This document shows positions 44,048-53,089 of a DNA stretch of 64,000 nt, piece after piece. The stretch's first letter is position 1, and each line of letters begins with the position of its first letter. Below the pieces are notes generated by a model. The model made no database searches, had not been told where the DNA came from, and saw only the letters and a program-made list of their open reading frames with translations. The position numbers and the translations under genes are program-made. The DNA is from Leifsonia sp. Root4 (GTDB lineage Bacteria > Actinomycetota > Actinomycetes > Actinomycetales > Microbacteriaceae): assembly GCF_001425085.1 (NCBI RefSeq), contig NZ_LMDN01000003.1, positions 385,685 through 449,684 of the forward strand, given 5' to 3'.

Positions 44048-44704
44048 ATGGCTGATCCGCGCCGCGCACTCGTCATCGTCGACGTGCAGAACGAGTACTT
44101 TGCCGAAGATGGACCCCTGGCGATCCAATACCCGGAACGCAACGGGTCGTTGAGCAATATCACCCGGGCGATCGACCTGGCCGAGGCACAGGGGATGCCA
44201 ATTGCCGTCGTGCAACACCAGCACCCGGCCGGCGCGCCGGTGTTTGCCGAGGGCTCCGTGGGATGGGACCTGCACCCGGACGTCTCTTCACGGTGCACGG
44301 ACTCCTGGAAGCACATCATCAAGAGCTATGCCAGCGTCTTCGCCGGCACCGACTTCGAGTCCTGGCTCCGTGAGAAAGACGTCGACACGATCACCGTGAT
44401 CGGCTACATGACAAACAACTGCGACCTCGCGACCGCCGCGGCCGCCGAGCCACTGGGTATCACCGTCGAGATTCTCTCCGATGCCAGCGGCGCGATCCAC
44501 CTGGCGAACGAGATCGGACAGGTGGACGCGCAGCAGCTGCACGAGACCCTGCTCGTGCTGCTGCACTCCAACTTCGCCACCGTCGCCACCACGGCCGACT
44601 GGGCACGGGCCGTTGACGCCGGCACCGCGCTTCCCCCGGGCGACCTGGGATTCTCTGCGATCCGAGGACGGGTCGCCTTCGCGCCGACGTTCAGCGGGGC
44701 ATGA
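44048..44704 (+). CDS. Isochorismatase-family cysteine hydrolase
   Basis: Protein of 218 aa. ALVIVDVQNEYF (Asp near residue 12), the Lys in DSWKHIIKSYASVF, and ITVIGYMTNNCDLATAAAAE (Cys near 135) form the Asp-Lys-Cys triad of nicotinamidase/isochorismatase-like enzymes. The substrate is probably a small amide. GGAG stands before ATG 44048. It is divergent from a GlxA-like regulator, and overlaps the end of the convergent TetR gene by 14 bp. Confidence 0.9.
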   Translation: MADPRRALVIVDVQNEYFAEDGPLAIQYPERNGSLSNITRAIDLAEAQGMPIAVVQHQHPAGAPVFAEGSVGWDLHPDVSSRCTDSWKHIIKSYASVFAGTDFESWLREKDVDTITVIGYMTNNCDLATAAAAEPLGITVEILSDASGAIHLANEIGQVDAQQLHETLLVLLHSNFATVATTADWARAVDAGTALPPGDLGFSAIRGRVAFAPTFSGA

Positions 44705-45293
44705 TCGCGGTGATCTGACCGCGGATGCTCTCGATGATCTCTTCAGTGCTTGCGAGTCTGGCCGCACCGCCGGCCATGCTCAGGAACATGATCGACGAGA
44801 CGACCTGGGCAAGAGTGACGGCGCGGGCGTCGTCGATGGCTTCGTCGCGCCCGAGAATGGCGGCGACGGCTTGCTCTGTCTCAGTGACGATGCGGAGCGC
44901 TTCAGCGTGATGCGGCTCACTGGCGTCCCCGAAAACCATCTCGCGCAGGTAGGTGCGCCCGTTGTCGACCTGCACGCGGTTGCATTCCACGATTGGCCTG
45001 ACGATTGCAAGCACGGCGTCGAGAGTGCCGGGCGTCTTCTCCGCGGCGGCCCGGCCGGTGGCCAGCGCTGAGGCATAGTGGGTGTTCTGAACGAGCAGTA
45101 GCAGCTCGCCCTTGGTTTTGGCATAGAGGAAGAGTGTGCCGGCGCCGATGTCGGCCTTGTCGGCGATCTGCTGAGTCGTGACCTCATCGACGCCCTGCGT
45201 GGCGAACAGTTCGCTGGCGGCTGCTGTGATGCGTTCGAGCTTGTCCTGCTTGTTCCGCTCGCGTCGACCGAGCGGCTGGGGAGCGAGTGTCAT
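44691..45293 (-). CDS. TetR/AcrR family regulator
   Basis: Protein of 200 aa. N-terminal HTH: KLERITAAASELFATQGVDE, then TTQQIADKADIGAGTLFLYA. The rest is a helical ligand domain. GGAGG eight bases before ATG 45293. It is the last of three minus-strand genes (MDR, alpha/beta hydrolase, TetR), 100 bp after the hydrolase, and probably represses the set in response to a quinone-like or aldehyde compound; that is inference. Confidence 0.88.
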   Translation of the reverse strand: MTLAPQPLGRRERNKQDKLERITAAASELFATQGVDEVTTQQIADKADIGAGTLFLYAKTKGELLLLVQNTHYASALATGRAAAEKTPGTLDAVLAIVRPIVECNRVQVDNGRTYLREMVFGDASEPHHAEALRIVTETEQAVAAILGRDEAIDDARAVTLAQVVSSIMFLSMAGGAARLASTEEIIESIRGQITAIMPR

Positions 45294-45395
45294 GGGAATG
45301 CCTCCAGCAAAAAACTCAGACCACACCCGGCCATGGGTAGAGGTCACTGTCGTGCGGGCTCGAATGTGCTTGGGCTCATTCTCGCATGGTGATAG

Positions 45396-46250
45396 TCAGG
45401 GGGAGAGGAACCTCGCGGCAACGGGTGCGAACGTCTCGTGGAACTGGAAGATCCCGCCGTGGCCGGAGTCCGGATAGATGATCAGCTCGCTGCCCGGGAT
45501 GCGTCGGTGCAGCTCCTCGGAGAGAATTGAGGGGACCATGCGGTCGTTGTCTCCATTGGCGATGAGTGTCGGCTGGGTGATGACCGACAGATCCGACGGC
45601 GTGCCGCGGCCGAAGCGTTGGATGGCTTTCAGCTGCGCCCGGAACGCCGTCGTGGTGATCGACTTGTCGCGGTCGATGCTGCGTTCCTTGAGCCGCTCGA
45701 TGAACGCCCGAGCTGCCGCTTTGCCCGTTGCGTTGCGATTGAAGAAGAGGAACTCCTTCGGGTCCGATCCGGTGAGAGCGGCGCGCAGAATGTCGTAGTA
45801 GGTGGTGCCGACCACCTTGTCCATGTCGCGCCCTCCGCGCGGCCCGGTTCCGGTCAGGACCAGCTTGCGAACCAGCTCTGGGTGTGCGGCGACGAGGTCC
45901 TGCGCGATCATGCCGCCCATGGAGAAGGAGAAGATGTCGACCAGGTCGAACCCGAGGGAGGTGATGAAGGCGTATGCCTGCTCTGCGGCCTGTTCGAGCG
46001 TACCGGGGAACGTACCACTCGAGGCGCCGACGCCGGGCTGGTCGAAGGTGATCACGTGACGGTGTGCCGCGATCGGGTCGATGACGCGTGGATCCCAGTT
46101 GTCCAGAGTGGCCGCCAGATGAACGAAGAAGACCACGGGGATCCCGCCCCTCGGGCCGAGCTCTCTGTAAGCGTAGGTGGTGTCGCCGACGGTGACCGTT
46201 GTGGTGGGCGCCTTCGCGTATGAGGTGATGACGGGCTCGGCGGGGCTCAT
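45396..46250 (-). CDS. Alpha/beta hydrolase
   Basis: Protein of 284 aa with the usual triad: oxyanion region VVFFVHLAATLDNWDPRVID, nucleophile elbow FSFSMGGMIAQ (Ser near residue 111), acid NGDNDRMV and His in DSGHGGIFQFHE. It resembles haloperoxidase/epoxide-hydrolase-like members; substrate unknown. Its ATG overlaps the TGA of the MDR gene (ATGA), so the two enzymes are translationally coupled. Confidence 0.92.
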   Translation of the reverse strand: MSPAEPVITSYAKAPTTTVTVGDTTYAYRELGPRGGIPVVFFVHLAATLDNWDPRVIDPIAAHRHVITFDQPGVGASSGTFPGTLEQAAEQAYAFITSLGFDLVDIFSFSMGGMIAQDLVAAHPELVRKLVLTGTGPRGGRDMDKVVGTTYYDILRAALTGSDPKEFLFFNRNATGKAAARAFIERLKERSIDRDKSITTTAFRAQLKAIQRFGRGTPSDLSVITQPTLIANGDNDRMVPSILSEELHRRIPGSELIIYPDSGHGGIFQFHETFAPVAARFLSP

Positions 46251-47254
46251 GATGGGTCTCCTTGTGTGGTGATGACGACTTTGCCGCGGATGCCGCCCCC
46301 GGCCAGCGATGCCAACGCCTGAGGCGTTTCATCGAAGGGGAACGTCTTCCCGACGATGGGGCGGAGCGCGCCGTCAGTGACGAGCTGTGTGATCTGGCGA
46401 AGTTGATCGCCGCTGGCGTGCATGAGCAGGAACTCGTATCGGACGCCGAGCTTCGTGGCCAGCGTGCGGATTTTGCGGCTCAGGCCGATGATCGCCAGCC
46501 GCAGGATCGGATTCAGGCCAGCCGCCCTGGCGAAGGCGGGGTCCGGTGGCCCGGAGATGCCGATCGCCTTCCCACCGGGCCGCAGGACACGGAGGGACTT
46601 CTCGAGGTTCTCGCCGCCGAGGCTGTCAAGCACGAGGTCATAGCCGGAGAGCTCTGTCTCGAACTCCTGCGTGCGGTAGTCGATCACGACATCGGCACCC
46701 AGCTCACGAACGAAATCGGCGTTGGCCGCGCTGGCGGTGGTGGCGACGTGGGCGCCCAGGTGCTTGGCGAGCTGGATCGCGATTGATCCGACCCCACCGG
46801 CGCCGGCATGGATGAGAACCTTCTGTCCGGCTTGAACGTTGCCGCGTTCGACGAGCGCCTGCCATGACGTCAACGCGACGAGGGGGAGGGACGCGGCCTC
46901 AACGGCGGTGAGTGAGGAGGGCTGGATGGCGAGATCGGATTCGTCGACCGCGATCCGCTCGGCGAGCGTGCCGATGCGTCCGTCGCGGACGCGCCCGTAG
47001 ACCTCGTCGCCCGGCGCGAACGCCGTCACTTTCGACCCGATCCGGATCACGGTGCCGGCAACGTCGTGGCCGAGGCTCAGGGGGAACGAGTAGGGGAGGA
47101 TCTGCTTGAATTCCCCGGCGCGGATCTTCTCATCCAGTTGATTCACGCCCACGGCCACCACCCGAACGAGAACGTCCCTGTCCCCAATGGTGGGCTCGGG
47201 GACATTCGTCTCGTGAAGCGGACCCGTGTACCGGTCGACGACGAATGCTCGCAT
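46247..47254 (-). CDS. NADP-dependent MDR quinone oxidoreductase
   Basis: Protein of 335 aa. GroES half: FPLSLGHDVAGTVIRIGSKV; Rossmann half: VLIHAGAGGVGSIAIQLAKH. Zinc ligands are absent. Such enzymes reduce quinones or enones. AAGGAGAA lies nine bases before ATG 47254. It heads an operon with an alpha/beta hydrolase and a TetR regulator. Confidence 0.92.
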   Translation of the reverse strand: MRAFVVDRYTGPLHETNVPEPTIGDRDVLVRVVAVGVNQLDEKIRAGEFKQILPYSFPLSLGHDVAGTVIRIGSKVTAFAPGDEVYGRVRDGRIGTLAERIAVDESDLAIQPSSLTAVEAASLPLVALTSWQALVERGNVQAGQKVLIHAGAGGVGSIAIQLAKHLGAHVATTASAANADFVRELGADVVIDYRTQEFETELSGYDLVLDSLGGENLEKSLRVLRPGGKAIGISGPPDPAFARAAGLNPILRLAIIGLSRKIRTLATKLGVRYEFLLMHASGDQLRQITQLVTDGALRPIVGKTFPFDETPQALASLAGGGIRGKVVITTQGDPS

Positions 47255-47483
47255 GACGTTGTTCTCCTTCAATGCTGTGATCTGGATTGGCGCGCGAATG
47301 CCAGCTGCGCAGAATCGGATTAACCGAGTCACCTCAATTATGAGCAGCCTCAGAATAATTGTCAAGAAGGATCGACATGAAGCCGCGCCTGCTTCATGGG
47401 TCTCGTGAGCGGGCCGGGGGACAGCCGCAGAAGGAAGTGCAGATGAGAGCGGATGCCGGCTGCTCCGCGTGGGCCAATCCGAC

Positions 47484-47489
47484 TATCCT
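47484..47489 (+). promoter_or_regulatory. -10 element TATCCT, leaderless spacing
   Basis: TANNNT hexamer six bases before ATG 47496 of the LacI gene. Confidence 0.4.
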
Positions 47490-47495
47490 GCATAC

Positions 47496-48545
47496 ATGAG
47501 CAATCCTGGGGGCCCGCAGCGGCGGGTGACGATTGCGGACATCGCCGAGCGGGCAGGGGTCTCAATCGGTGCGGTCTCCTTCGCATTGAATGGTCGCCCG
47601 GGAGTCTCTGAGGCGACGCGAGATCGGGTACTCGGGATCGCGGAGGAACTGGGGTGGGCGCCCGCAAGCGCAGCCCGCTCCCTGGCCGGGGCAACGACGG
47701 AGACCGTCGGTCTCGTTCTTGCCAGGGACCCACGAAACCTCGGTGTCGAGTCGTTCTACATGCGGTTCATTGCCGGATTGGAAGCCGAGCTCGTGAAGCG
47801 GTCATTCGGCCTGCTGCTGCAAGTCGTACCGGATGCGGCCGCCGAGCTCAGGACCTTGAAGAAGTGGCGGGCCTCCCGGGCCGTCGACGGAATTCTGTTG
47901 GTTGACCTGACTGTTGGCGACCCCCGAGTTGCTGTCTCCCGCGAGCCGGGCGCGCTGCCAACCGTGGTCGTGGGTGACCATCGTGTCGCCAACGGACTGA
48001 CGAGCGTATCAACGGATGACGGCACCGCAATGAGACAAGCGGTGAGGCGCCTGGCGGAGCTCGGGCACCACCGCATCACCCGCGTGGCCGGGCTTGAGAC
48101 GCTCGCTCACACGCAGGATCGCGATGCGGCATTCATCGCGGAGTGCGTCACTCTCGGACGTGAACCGACGGTGGTTCGAACCGATTACACCCTGGAATCC
48201 GGCGCGCGAGTGACGCGCCAGGCGCTGCGAAGCACGCGCCCACCGACCGCGCTGCTGTACGACAACGATGTGATGGCGGTCGCGGGGCTGTCTGTTGCAT
48301 TGGAGTTGGGGATCAGGGTTCCCGAGCAGCTGTCGATCATCGCCTGGGACGATTCTGTGCTCTGCGAGCACACCTTCCCCAAGCTCAGCTCACTGAGCAG
48401 GGACGTCGTTGGCCTCGGCTCTCACGTGGCGCGTCGCCTGTTCGAGCTCATCGATGGAGCGGCGCCCGCAGCCTATTTCGATGCCACACCGACCCTGATC
48501 GAGCGAGGATCGACCGCTGTGGCCGCTGAATCACTGCCAGTCTGA
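47496..48545 (+). CDS. LacI family regulator
   Basis: Protein of 349 aa. HTH: VTIADIAERAGVSIGAVSFA, then the hinge helix (AARSLAGA) and a periplasmic-binding-type ligand domain (ETVGLVLARDPRN, LLYDNDVMAVAGL, IIAWDDSVLCEHTFPKLSSL). TATCCT six bases before the ATG and no ribosome site suggest a leaderless message. It converges on a second LacI gene 28 bp downstream. Its target may be the mannan operon or the unlinked MDR operon behind it. Confidence 0.9.
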   Translation: MSNPGGPQRRVTIADIAERAGVSIGAVSFALNGRPGVSEATRDRVLGIAEELGWAPASAARSLAGATTETVGLVLARDPRNLGVESFYMRFIAGLEAELVKRSFGLLLQVVPDAAAELRTLKKWRASRAVDGILLVDLTVGDPRVAVSREPGALPTVVVGDHRVANGLTSVSTDDGTAMRQAVRRLAELGHHRITRVAGLETLAHTQDRDAAFIAECVTLGREPTVVRTDYTLESGARVTRQALRSTRPPTALLYDNDVMAVAGLSVALELGIRVPEQLSIIAWDDSVLCEHTFPKLSSLSRDVVGLGSHVARRLFELIDGAAPAAYFDATPTLIERGSTAVAAESLPV

Positions 48546-48573
48546 AGCGGCCGCGATTCAGGGTGTCCAGCAG

Positions 48574-49575
48574 TCAGAGAGGTGGGCGCTCCCCGCTTCC
48601 GCGTGGGACCAGGCGCGTGGGGAGTTCGACCTGAGTCGTGAAGCCAGTTGGGTCGCCCATGCGCTCAAGCGTGAGCCGTGCCGCGCGGCGACCCATCTCA
48701 AGTGGGTCGTGGCTGATGACGCTCACTCCGAGGATGTCGGCCGTGTCAAAATCGTCGAACCCGATGAGTGCAGGTGGGGTATCCATCTCCCGGATGGCGC
48801 GGAGCGCACCGATGCAACAGCGATTGTTGCCGGCCACGATCGCTGTCGGGGCGTCTGGTCGGCTCACGAGTTCACGGATCACCTCCTCCGGCGCGACGCT
48901 GGGGTCATCGAGTAGCCGCTCCCATCGTTGCGAGTCCGAAACCCCCGCGACGGCGAGCGCCTCCCGGTAGCCTCTGACGCGCTCGGCCTGCGTGTAGGTC
49001 GATGCCGGATTGCACACATACGCGATTCGACGGTGTCCGTACGAGATCAGTGATGCGGTCGCTTCGAAAGCGCCATGCCGGTTCTCCAGCACCACGGAAT
49101 CGGCGACGAGATTGCGCGCCGGCCGGTCGATCGCGATCACGGGGGTGCCCAGCTGACGTTCGCCTTCGAGATAGGACTGATCTTCGCCAACCGGGATGAG
49201 CATGAGGGCGCTCACGCGCTGCGCGAGAAGGGTGTCTGCGACACGCTCCTCGCCCTCAGCCGAGTCGTCCGTCGTTGCAACGATCAGGGTGAAGCCGCTG
49301 GCGGAGAGCTCGCTCTCGATGCCCGCCGCGACCGTGTAGTAGAACGGGTTGAGAAGTTCACCCATGATGAATCCGACAGTCGTCGAGCCGCCTCCCCGGA
49401 GATTCCGCGCGATGCTATTGGGCCGAAATCGCAACCGCTTTGCGGCCGAAAGCACGCGCTCGACCGTCGGAAGAGCAACCTTGTCCCGATGCGAATAGAC
49501 CCGGGAAACGGTCTTTGGGCTCACACCGGCGAGTCGTGCAACGTCGTCGAGGGTGGCCCTCTGTTGAACGGTCAC
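48574..49575 (-). CDS. LacI family regulator, divergent from the mannan operon
   Basis: Protein of 333 aa. HTH: ATLDDVARLAGVSPKTVSRV, hinge SIARNLRGG, ligand domain with TTVGFIMGELLNPFYYTVAA, VIAIDRPARN and ALIGFDDFDTADILGVSVIS. GTG 49575 has GGAG upstream; the open frame before it is not conserved-looking. It is divergent from the sugar ABC/mannosidase operon and is the natural candidate for its repressor. An AAGCGCTT-centred operator lies at 49761-49774. Confidence 0.9.
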   Translation of the reverse strand: MTVQQRATLDDVARLAGVSPKTVSRVYSHRDKVALPTVERVLSAAKRLRFRPNSIARNLRGGGSTTVGFIMGELLNPFYYTVAAGIESELSASGFTLIVATTDDSAEGEERVADTLLAQRVSALMLIPVGEDQSYLEGERQLGTPVIAIDRPARNLVADSVVLENRHGAFEATASLISYGHRRIAYVCNPASTYTQAERVRGYREALAVAGVSDSQRWERLLDDPSVAPEEVIRELVSRPDAPTAIVAGNNRCCIGALRAIREMDTPPALIGFDDFDTADILGVSVISHDPLEMGRRAARLTLERMGDPTGFTTQVELPTRLVPRGSGERPPL

Positions 49576-49760
49576 GGTGTCTCCAAGCTGAAATACGGAC
49601 GGAAAAGCGACGTGGCGTACCCGTGACTCACGTAGGACATTTTGTGGACATTCTCTTCTCAATCGTTGTCTATCGGCGCACATAAGTCCAGATCAACGAC
49701 AGTTATATGTACCCGCGCCCACAAGTGACACGGCTGGTCAGCGTTGCCATCAGTGTATTG

Positions 49761-49774
49761 CTAAAGCGCTTCAG
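49761..49774. promoter_or_regulatory. LacI-type operator
   Basis: CTAAAGC and GCTTCAG: a 14-bp palindrome with one mismatch and the central CG step typical of LacI-family sites. It lies about 85 bp before the sugar-binding protein gene. Confidence 0.6.
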
Positions 49775-49859
49775 TTTGTCGTACGCTATCCACGCATCCC
49801 CGACGGTGAGGGCAACTCCGCCGAATACCGCGGGGCACCCACATCCAAGGAGAGTTCAC

Positions 49860-51179
49860 ATGGCATCATGCAAGGCAATCGCCAGCCTTGCCGCTCTCGC
49901 CGCCGCAACGTTGCTGCTGACGTCGTGCGCCGCGAGCGGATCTGGCGACACCGGAGATTCAGGCGAGGTCGAGGGCGACATCACCTTCCTCACCAACCGC
50001 ACGGACCTTGAGCAAGACGGAACCTGGGACAAGTACACCGCCGCATTCCAGGAGGAGTACCCCGAGGTGACGGTCAAGATCGAGGCCATCACAAACTACG
50101 AAGATGACGTCAAGACCCGCATGAGCACCCCGAACGGTTACGGCGATGTGCTGTTGGTGCCGAATGGAGTCGCTCCCGCGCAGTATGTCGATTTCTTCGA
50201 ACCGCTCGGTCAGTCGGCTGACCTCGCGGCGACGTATCGCTTCCTTGCGCCGAAGACGGTTGACGGCGTGCAGTACGGCCTCGCGCTCGGCGGGAACGCC
50301 AACGGCATGTTGTACAACACCGAGGTCTTCGCCGACGCAGGCATCACGGAGCTTCCCACCTCGGAAGAAGACTTCCTCGCGGCACTCGAGACGGTGAAAG
50401 AGAAGACCGGTGCAACCGGTCTCTACACAAACTACAAAGACGGGTGGCCTCTCGGCGGCCAGTGGACGAATATCATCGGCGGGGTCAGCGGTGACCCCGC
50501 AGCTCAGACCGTCATGGCGCACGATGAGGCACCGTGGGTCGAGGGTACCGACATCCACGCACTCGACTCGCTCCTGTTCGCTGCCGTGCACGACGGGCTC
50601 ACCGAAGCTGATCCGCTGACGACCAACTGGGAACAGTCCAAGGGCGATTTCGCCACCGGCAAGATCGCGACCATGGTGCTCGGCTCATGGGCCATCTCGC
50701 AGTTCCAGACCGCGGCCGAGGATGCCGGCGAATCGAAGGAGGCCGTTGGCTTCATGCCGTTCCCGACCAACATCGACGGCAAGCAGTACGCCACAATCGC
50801 CGGCGACTACTTCCTTGGCATCAACAAGAACTCCTCGAACACGGCCGCGGCAGAGGCATGGCTCGACTGGCTCATCGAGGAGTCGGGTTTCACCGAGACT
50901 CAGGGCATGATCTCCGCGGTCAAGGCTGCCGAGCTGCCTGCGAACCTGTCGGGTCTGGAGAGCAGCGGGGTCGAGCTCGTCGAGCTGCAGGCTGCACCAG
51001 CCGGTGAGGAATCGCTCTTCAGCGACACGGCCGATACGTCACAGGTCGATGTCTGGGGCAACATCTACCGCCAGAAGTTGATCGACATCGCCCGCGGCCA
51101 GGCCGACGGTGACAAGGACAGCTACTTTGCCGAGCTCAACGACCGTTGGGGTGCAGCGGTCGTCGACCTGAGCGAGTAG
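49860..51179 (+). CDS. Sugar ABC transporter substrate-binding lipoprotein
   Basis: Protein of 439 aa. Signal peptide with lipobox LLLTSCAAS (Cys near residue 22), so lipid-anchored outside the membrane. The mature part is a family-1 extracellular solute-binding protein: GDITFLTNRTDLEQDGTWDK, VKIEAITNYEDDVKTRMSTP and GNANGMLYNTEVFADAGITE. GGAG precedes the ATG. It heads an operon with two permeases and mannan enzymes, so beta-manno-oligosaccharides are the likely ligand. Confidence 0.93.
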   Translation: MASCKAIASLAALAAATLLLTSCAASGSGDTGDSGEVEGDITFLTNRTDLEQDGTWDKYTAAFQEEYPEVTVKIEAITNYEDDVKTRMSTPNGYGDVLLVPNGVAPAQYVDFFEPLGQSADLAATYRFLAPKTVDGVQYGLALGGNANGMLYNTEVFADAGITELPTSEEDFLAALETVKEKTGATGLYTNYKDGWPLGGQWTNIIGGVSGDPAAQTVMAHDEAPWVEGTDIHALDSLLFAAVHDGLTEADPLTTNWEQSKGDFATGKIATMVLGSWAISQFQTAAEDAGESKEAVGFMPFPTNIDGKQYATIAGDYFLGINKNSSNTAAAEAWLDWLIEESGFTETQGMISAVKAAELPANLSGLESSGVELVELQAAPAGEESLFSDTADTSQVDVWGNIYRQKLIDIARGQADGDKDSYFAELNDRWGAAVVDLSE

Positions 51180-51258
51180 CGCCCCCAACACCACCGATCT
51201 ACACCGCAACGAATCTGTCCCGGTACGGGGCCGGAGCTTTCACGAAGGAGTCATCAAC

Positions 51259-52242
51259 ATGTCCGTCTCAACGACAGGACCCGATCCGGTTGGAATCTCT
51301 GGCCCCCTACACGGGGTTGCCGCTGCGGATCCGGCGTCGCGCCCGCGCACGGGCAACAGCATGCGCAGGCGGCCCAGAACGCTGAGCGGCAGGCTCACGC
51401 CGTACCTCTTCGTCGGCCTCGCGGTCGCGCTGCTCCTGCTGCTGACCTATCTGCCCGCGGCCAACATGCTCTGGTACAGCATGACCGACTGGAACGGCCT
51501 TGGGCCGATCAAGAACGTGGTCGGGCTCGACAACTACGTCGAAGTCTTCACGAATCCCCGGATCTTCTCCGTCTTCGGCGTGAGCCTCTACTACTTCGTC
51601 GGCGCGTTCATCCAAATGGCTCTGGCCCTCTACTTCGCAACGCTGCTGAGTTTCAAGACACGATTCTCCGGCTTCTTCCGTGGGGTGATCTTCTTCCCCT
51701 ACCTGATCAACGGCGTTGCGATCGGATTCGTCTTCCTCTATCTCTTCCAGCCAGGGGGGACACTGGACACCGTGCTCGGCTGGTTCGGCATGAGCGAACC
51801 GCCGCAGTGGCTCGGCGACGCGTCGATTGCGAACTATTCACTCGCCGGCACCTCGATCTGGCGGTACACCGGCCTCAACTTCATCCTGTTCCTCGGCGCG
51901 ATCCAGTCGATTCCGGGTGACCTCTATGAAGCAGCGGAGCTCGACGGTGCGACGCGCTGGCAGCAGTTCAAGCACATCATCTTTCCCGGCATCCGACGCA
52001 TCATCGGCCTCTCGTTCATTCTGGCGGTGGCCGGCAGCCTGTCGGTGTTCGAAATTCCGTTCATCATGACGGGCGGCGCCAACGGAACCGCAACGTTCGT
52101 GATTCAAACCCTGCAGACGGCGTTCACCTATCGCAGCGTCGGGCTCGCCTCGGCGATGGCGGTGATTCTTCTGGTCATCGTGCTGGTTGTCACCGGCATT
52201 CAGCGCAAGATTTTCCCCGACGAGAAGGTAGACCTCACGTGA
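51259..52242 (+). CDS. ABC transporter permease (MalF type)
   Basis: Protein of 327 aa with six membrane helices after a 45-residue cytoplasmic N-terminus. The EAA loop EAAELDGATRWQQFKHIIFP (near residue 220) is the contact site for the ATPase. Partner of the next gene; together they form the translocation pore. GAAGGAG precedes the ATG. No ATPase gene lies in the operon, so a shared MsiK-type ATPase encoded elsewhere is implied. Confidence 0.93.
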   Translation: MSVSTTGPDPVGISGPLHGVAAADPASRPRTGNSMRRRPRTLSGRLTPYLFVGLAVALLLLLTYLPAANMLWYSMTDWNGLGPIKNVVGLDNYVEVFTNPRIFSVFGVSLYYFVGAFIQMALALYFATLLSFKTRFSGFFRGVIFFPYLINGVAIGFVFLYLFQPGGTLDTVLGWFGMSEPPQWLGDASIANYSLAGTSIWRYTGLNFILFLGAIQSIPGDLYEAAELDGATRWQQFKHIIFPGIRRIIGLSFILAVAGSLSVFEIPFIMTGGANGTATFVIQTLQTAFTYRSVGLASAMAVILLVIVLVVTGIQRKIFPDEKVDLT

Positions 52243-53057
52243 CCCGCGCAATTCCCGGAGTACTGAAGTACGGCTCCCTCATTCTGGCGGTCGTCTTCGT
52301 GGCGCTGCCGCTCTCGGTGATGGTCTTCGCCAGCCTCAAGACGAAGGGCGAGTACAGCACCACCGGCCCGCTCGACCTGCCGCAGAATTGGCTGAACTTC
52401 GACAACTTCGCCACGGCGTTCACCCAAGGCGGGATGGTCGAGGGCTTCATCAATACGACCATCGTCCTGCTCGTCTCGCTCGCCGGAACGATCCTCATCG
52501 GCACCATGGCCGCCTACGCGATCGACCGCTTCGCGTTCCGCGGCAGAAGGCTCGTCATGGGCCTGTTCCTGGTGGCGACCCTCATTCCCAGCGTGACCAG
52601 CCAGGTCGCAACCTTCCAGATCATCGCCGGCCTGGGGCTCTTCAACACCAAGGCCGCGCTGGTCCTGTTGTTTCTCGGCACCGACATCATCGCGATCTAC
52701 ATCTTCCTGCAGTTCATGGCGAGCATCCCCATCTCACTCGATGAGGCCGCGATGCTCGACGGCGCCAACCGCTGGACGATCTATTGGCGGGTGATTCTGC
52801 CGCTGCTGAGGCCCGCGATCGCGACGGTGGTCATCATCAAGGGCATCGCGATCTACAACGAGTTCTATCTTCCATTTCTCTATCTGCCGTCAGAGGGCAT
52901 GATCTCGACATCGCTCTTCGACTTCAAGGGGCCGTTCGGTGCCCAGTGGGAGGTGATCGCTGCGGGCACGATTCTCGTGATCGCACCGACGCTCGTCGCA
53001 TTCTTGTTCCTGCAGCGATGGATCTATAAGGGCCTTGTGGCCGGGGCAGTGAAGTAA
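52239..53057 (+). CDS. ABC transporter permease (MalG type)
   Basis: Protein of 272 aa with six membrane helices. EAA loop: DEAAMLDGANRWTIYWRVIL. The GTG start overlaps the stop of the previous permease (GTGA), giving equal synthesis of both subunits. The stop TAA overlaps an ATG of the next gene's frame (TAATG). Confidence 0.93.
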   Translation: MTRAIPGVLKYGSLILAVVFVALPLSVMVFASLKTKGEYSTTGPLDLPQNWLNFDNFATAFTQGGMVEGFINTTIVLLVSLAGTILIGTMAAYAIDRFAFRGRRLVMGLFLVATLIPSVTSQVATFQIIAGLGLFNTKAALVLLFLGTDIIAIYIFLQFMASIPISLDEAAMLDGANRWTIYWRVILPLLRPAIATVVIIKGIAIYNEFYLPFLYLPSEGMISTSLFDFKGPFGAQWEVIAAGTILVIAPTLVAFLFLQRWIYKGLVAGAVK

Positions 53058-53089
53058 TGCATTCAACACACGTGAGAGAGACAATCGCA

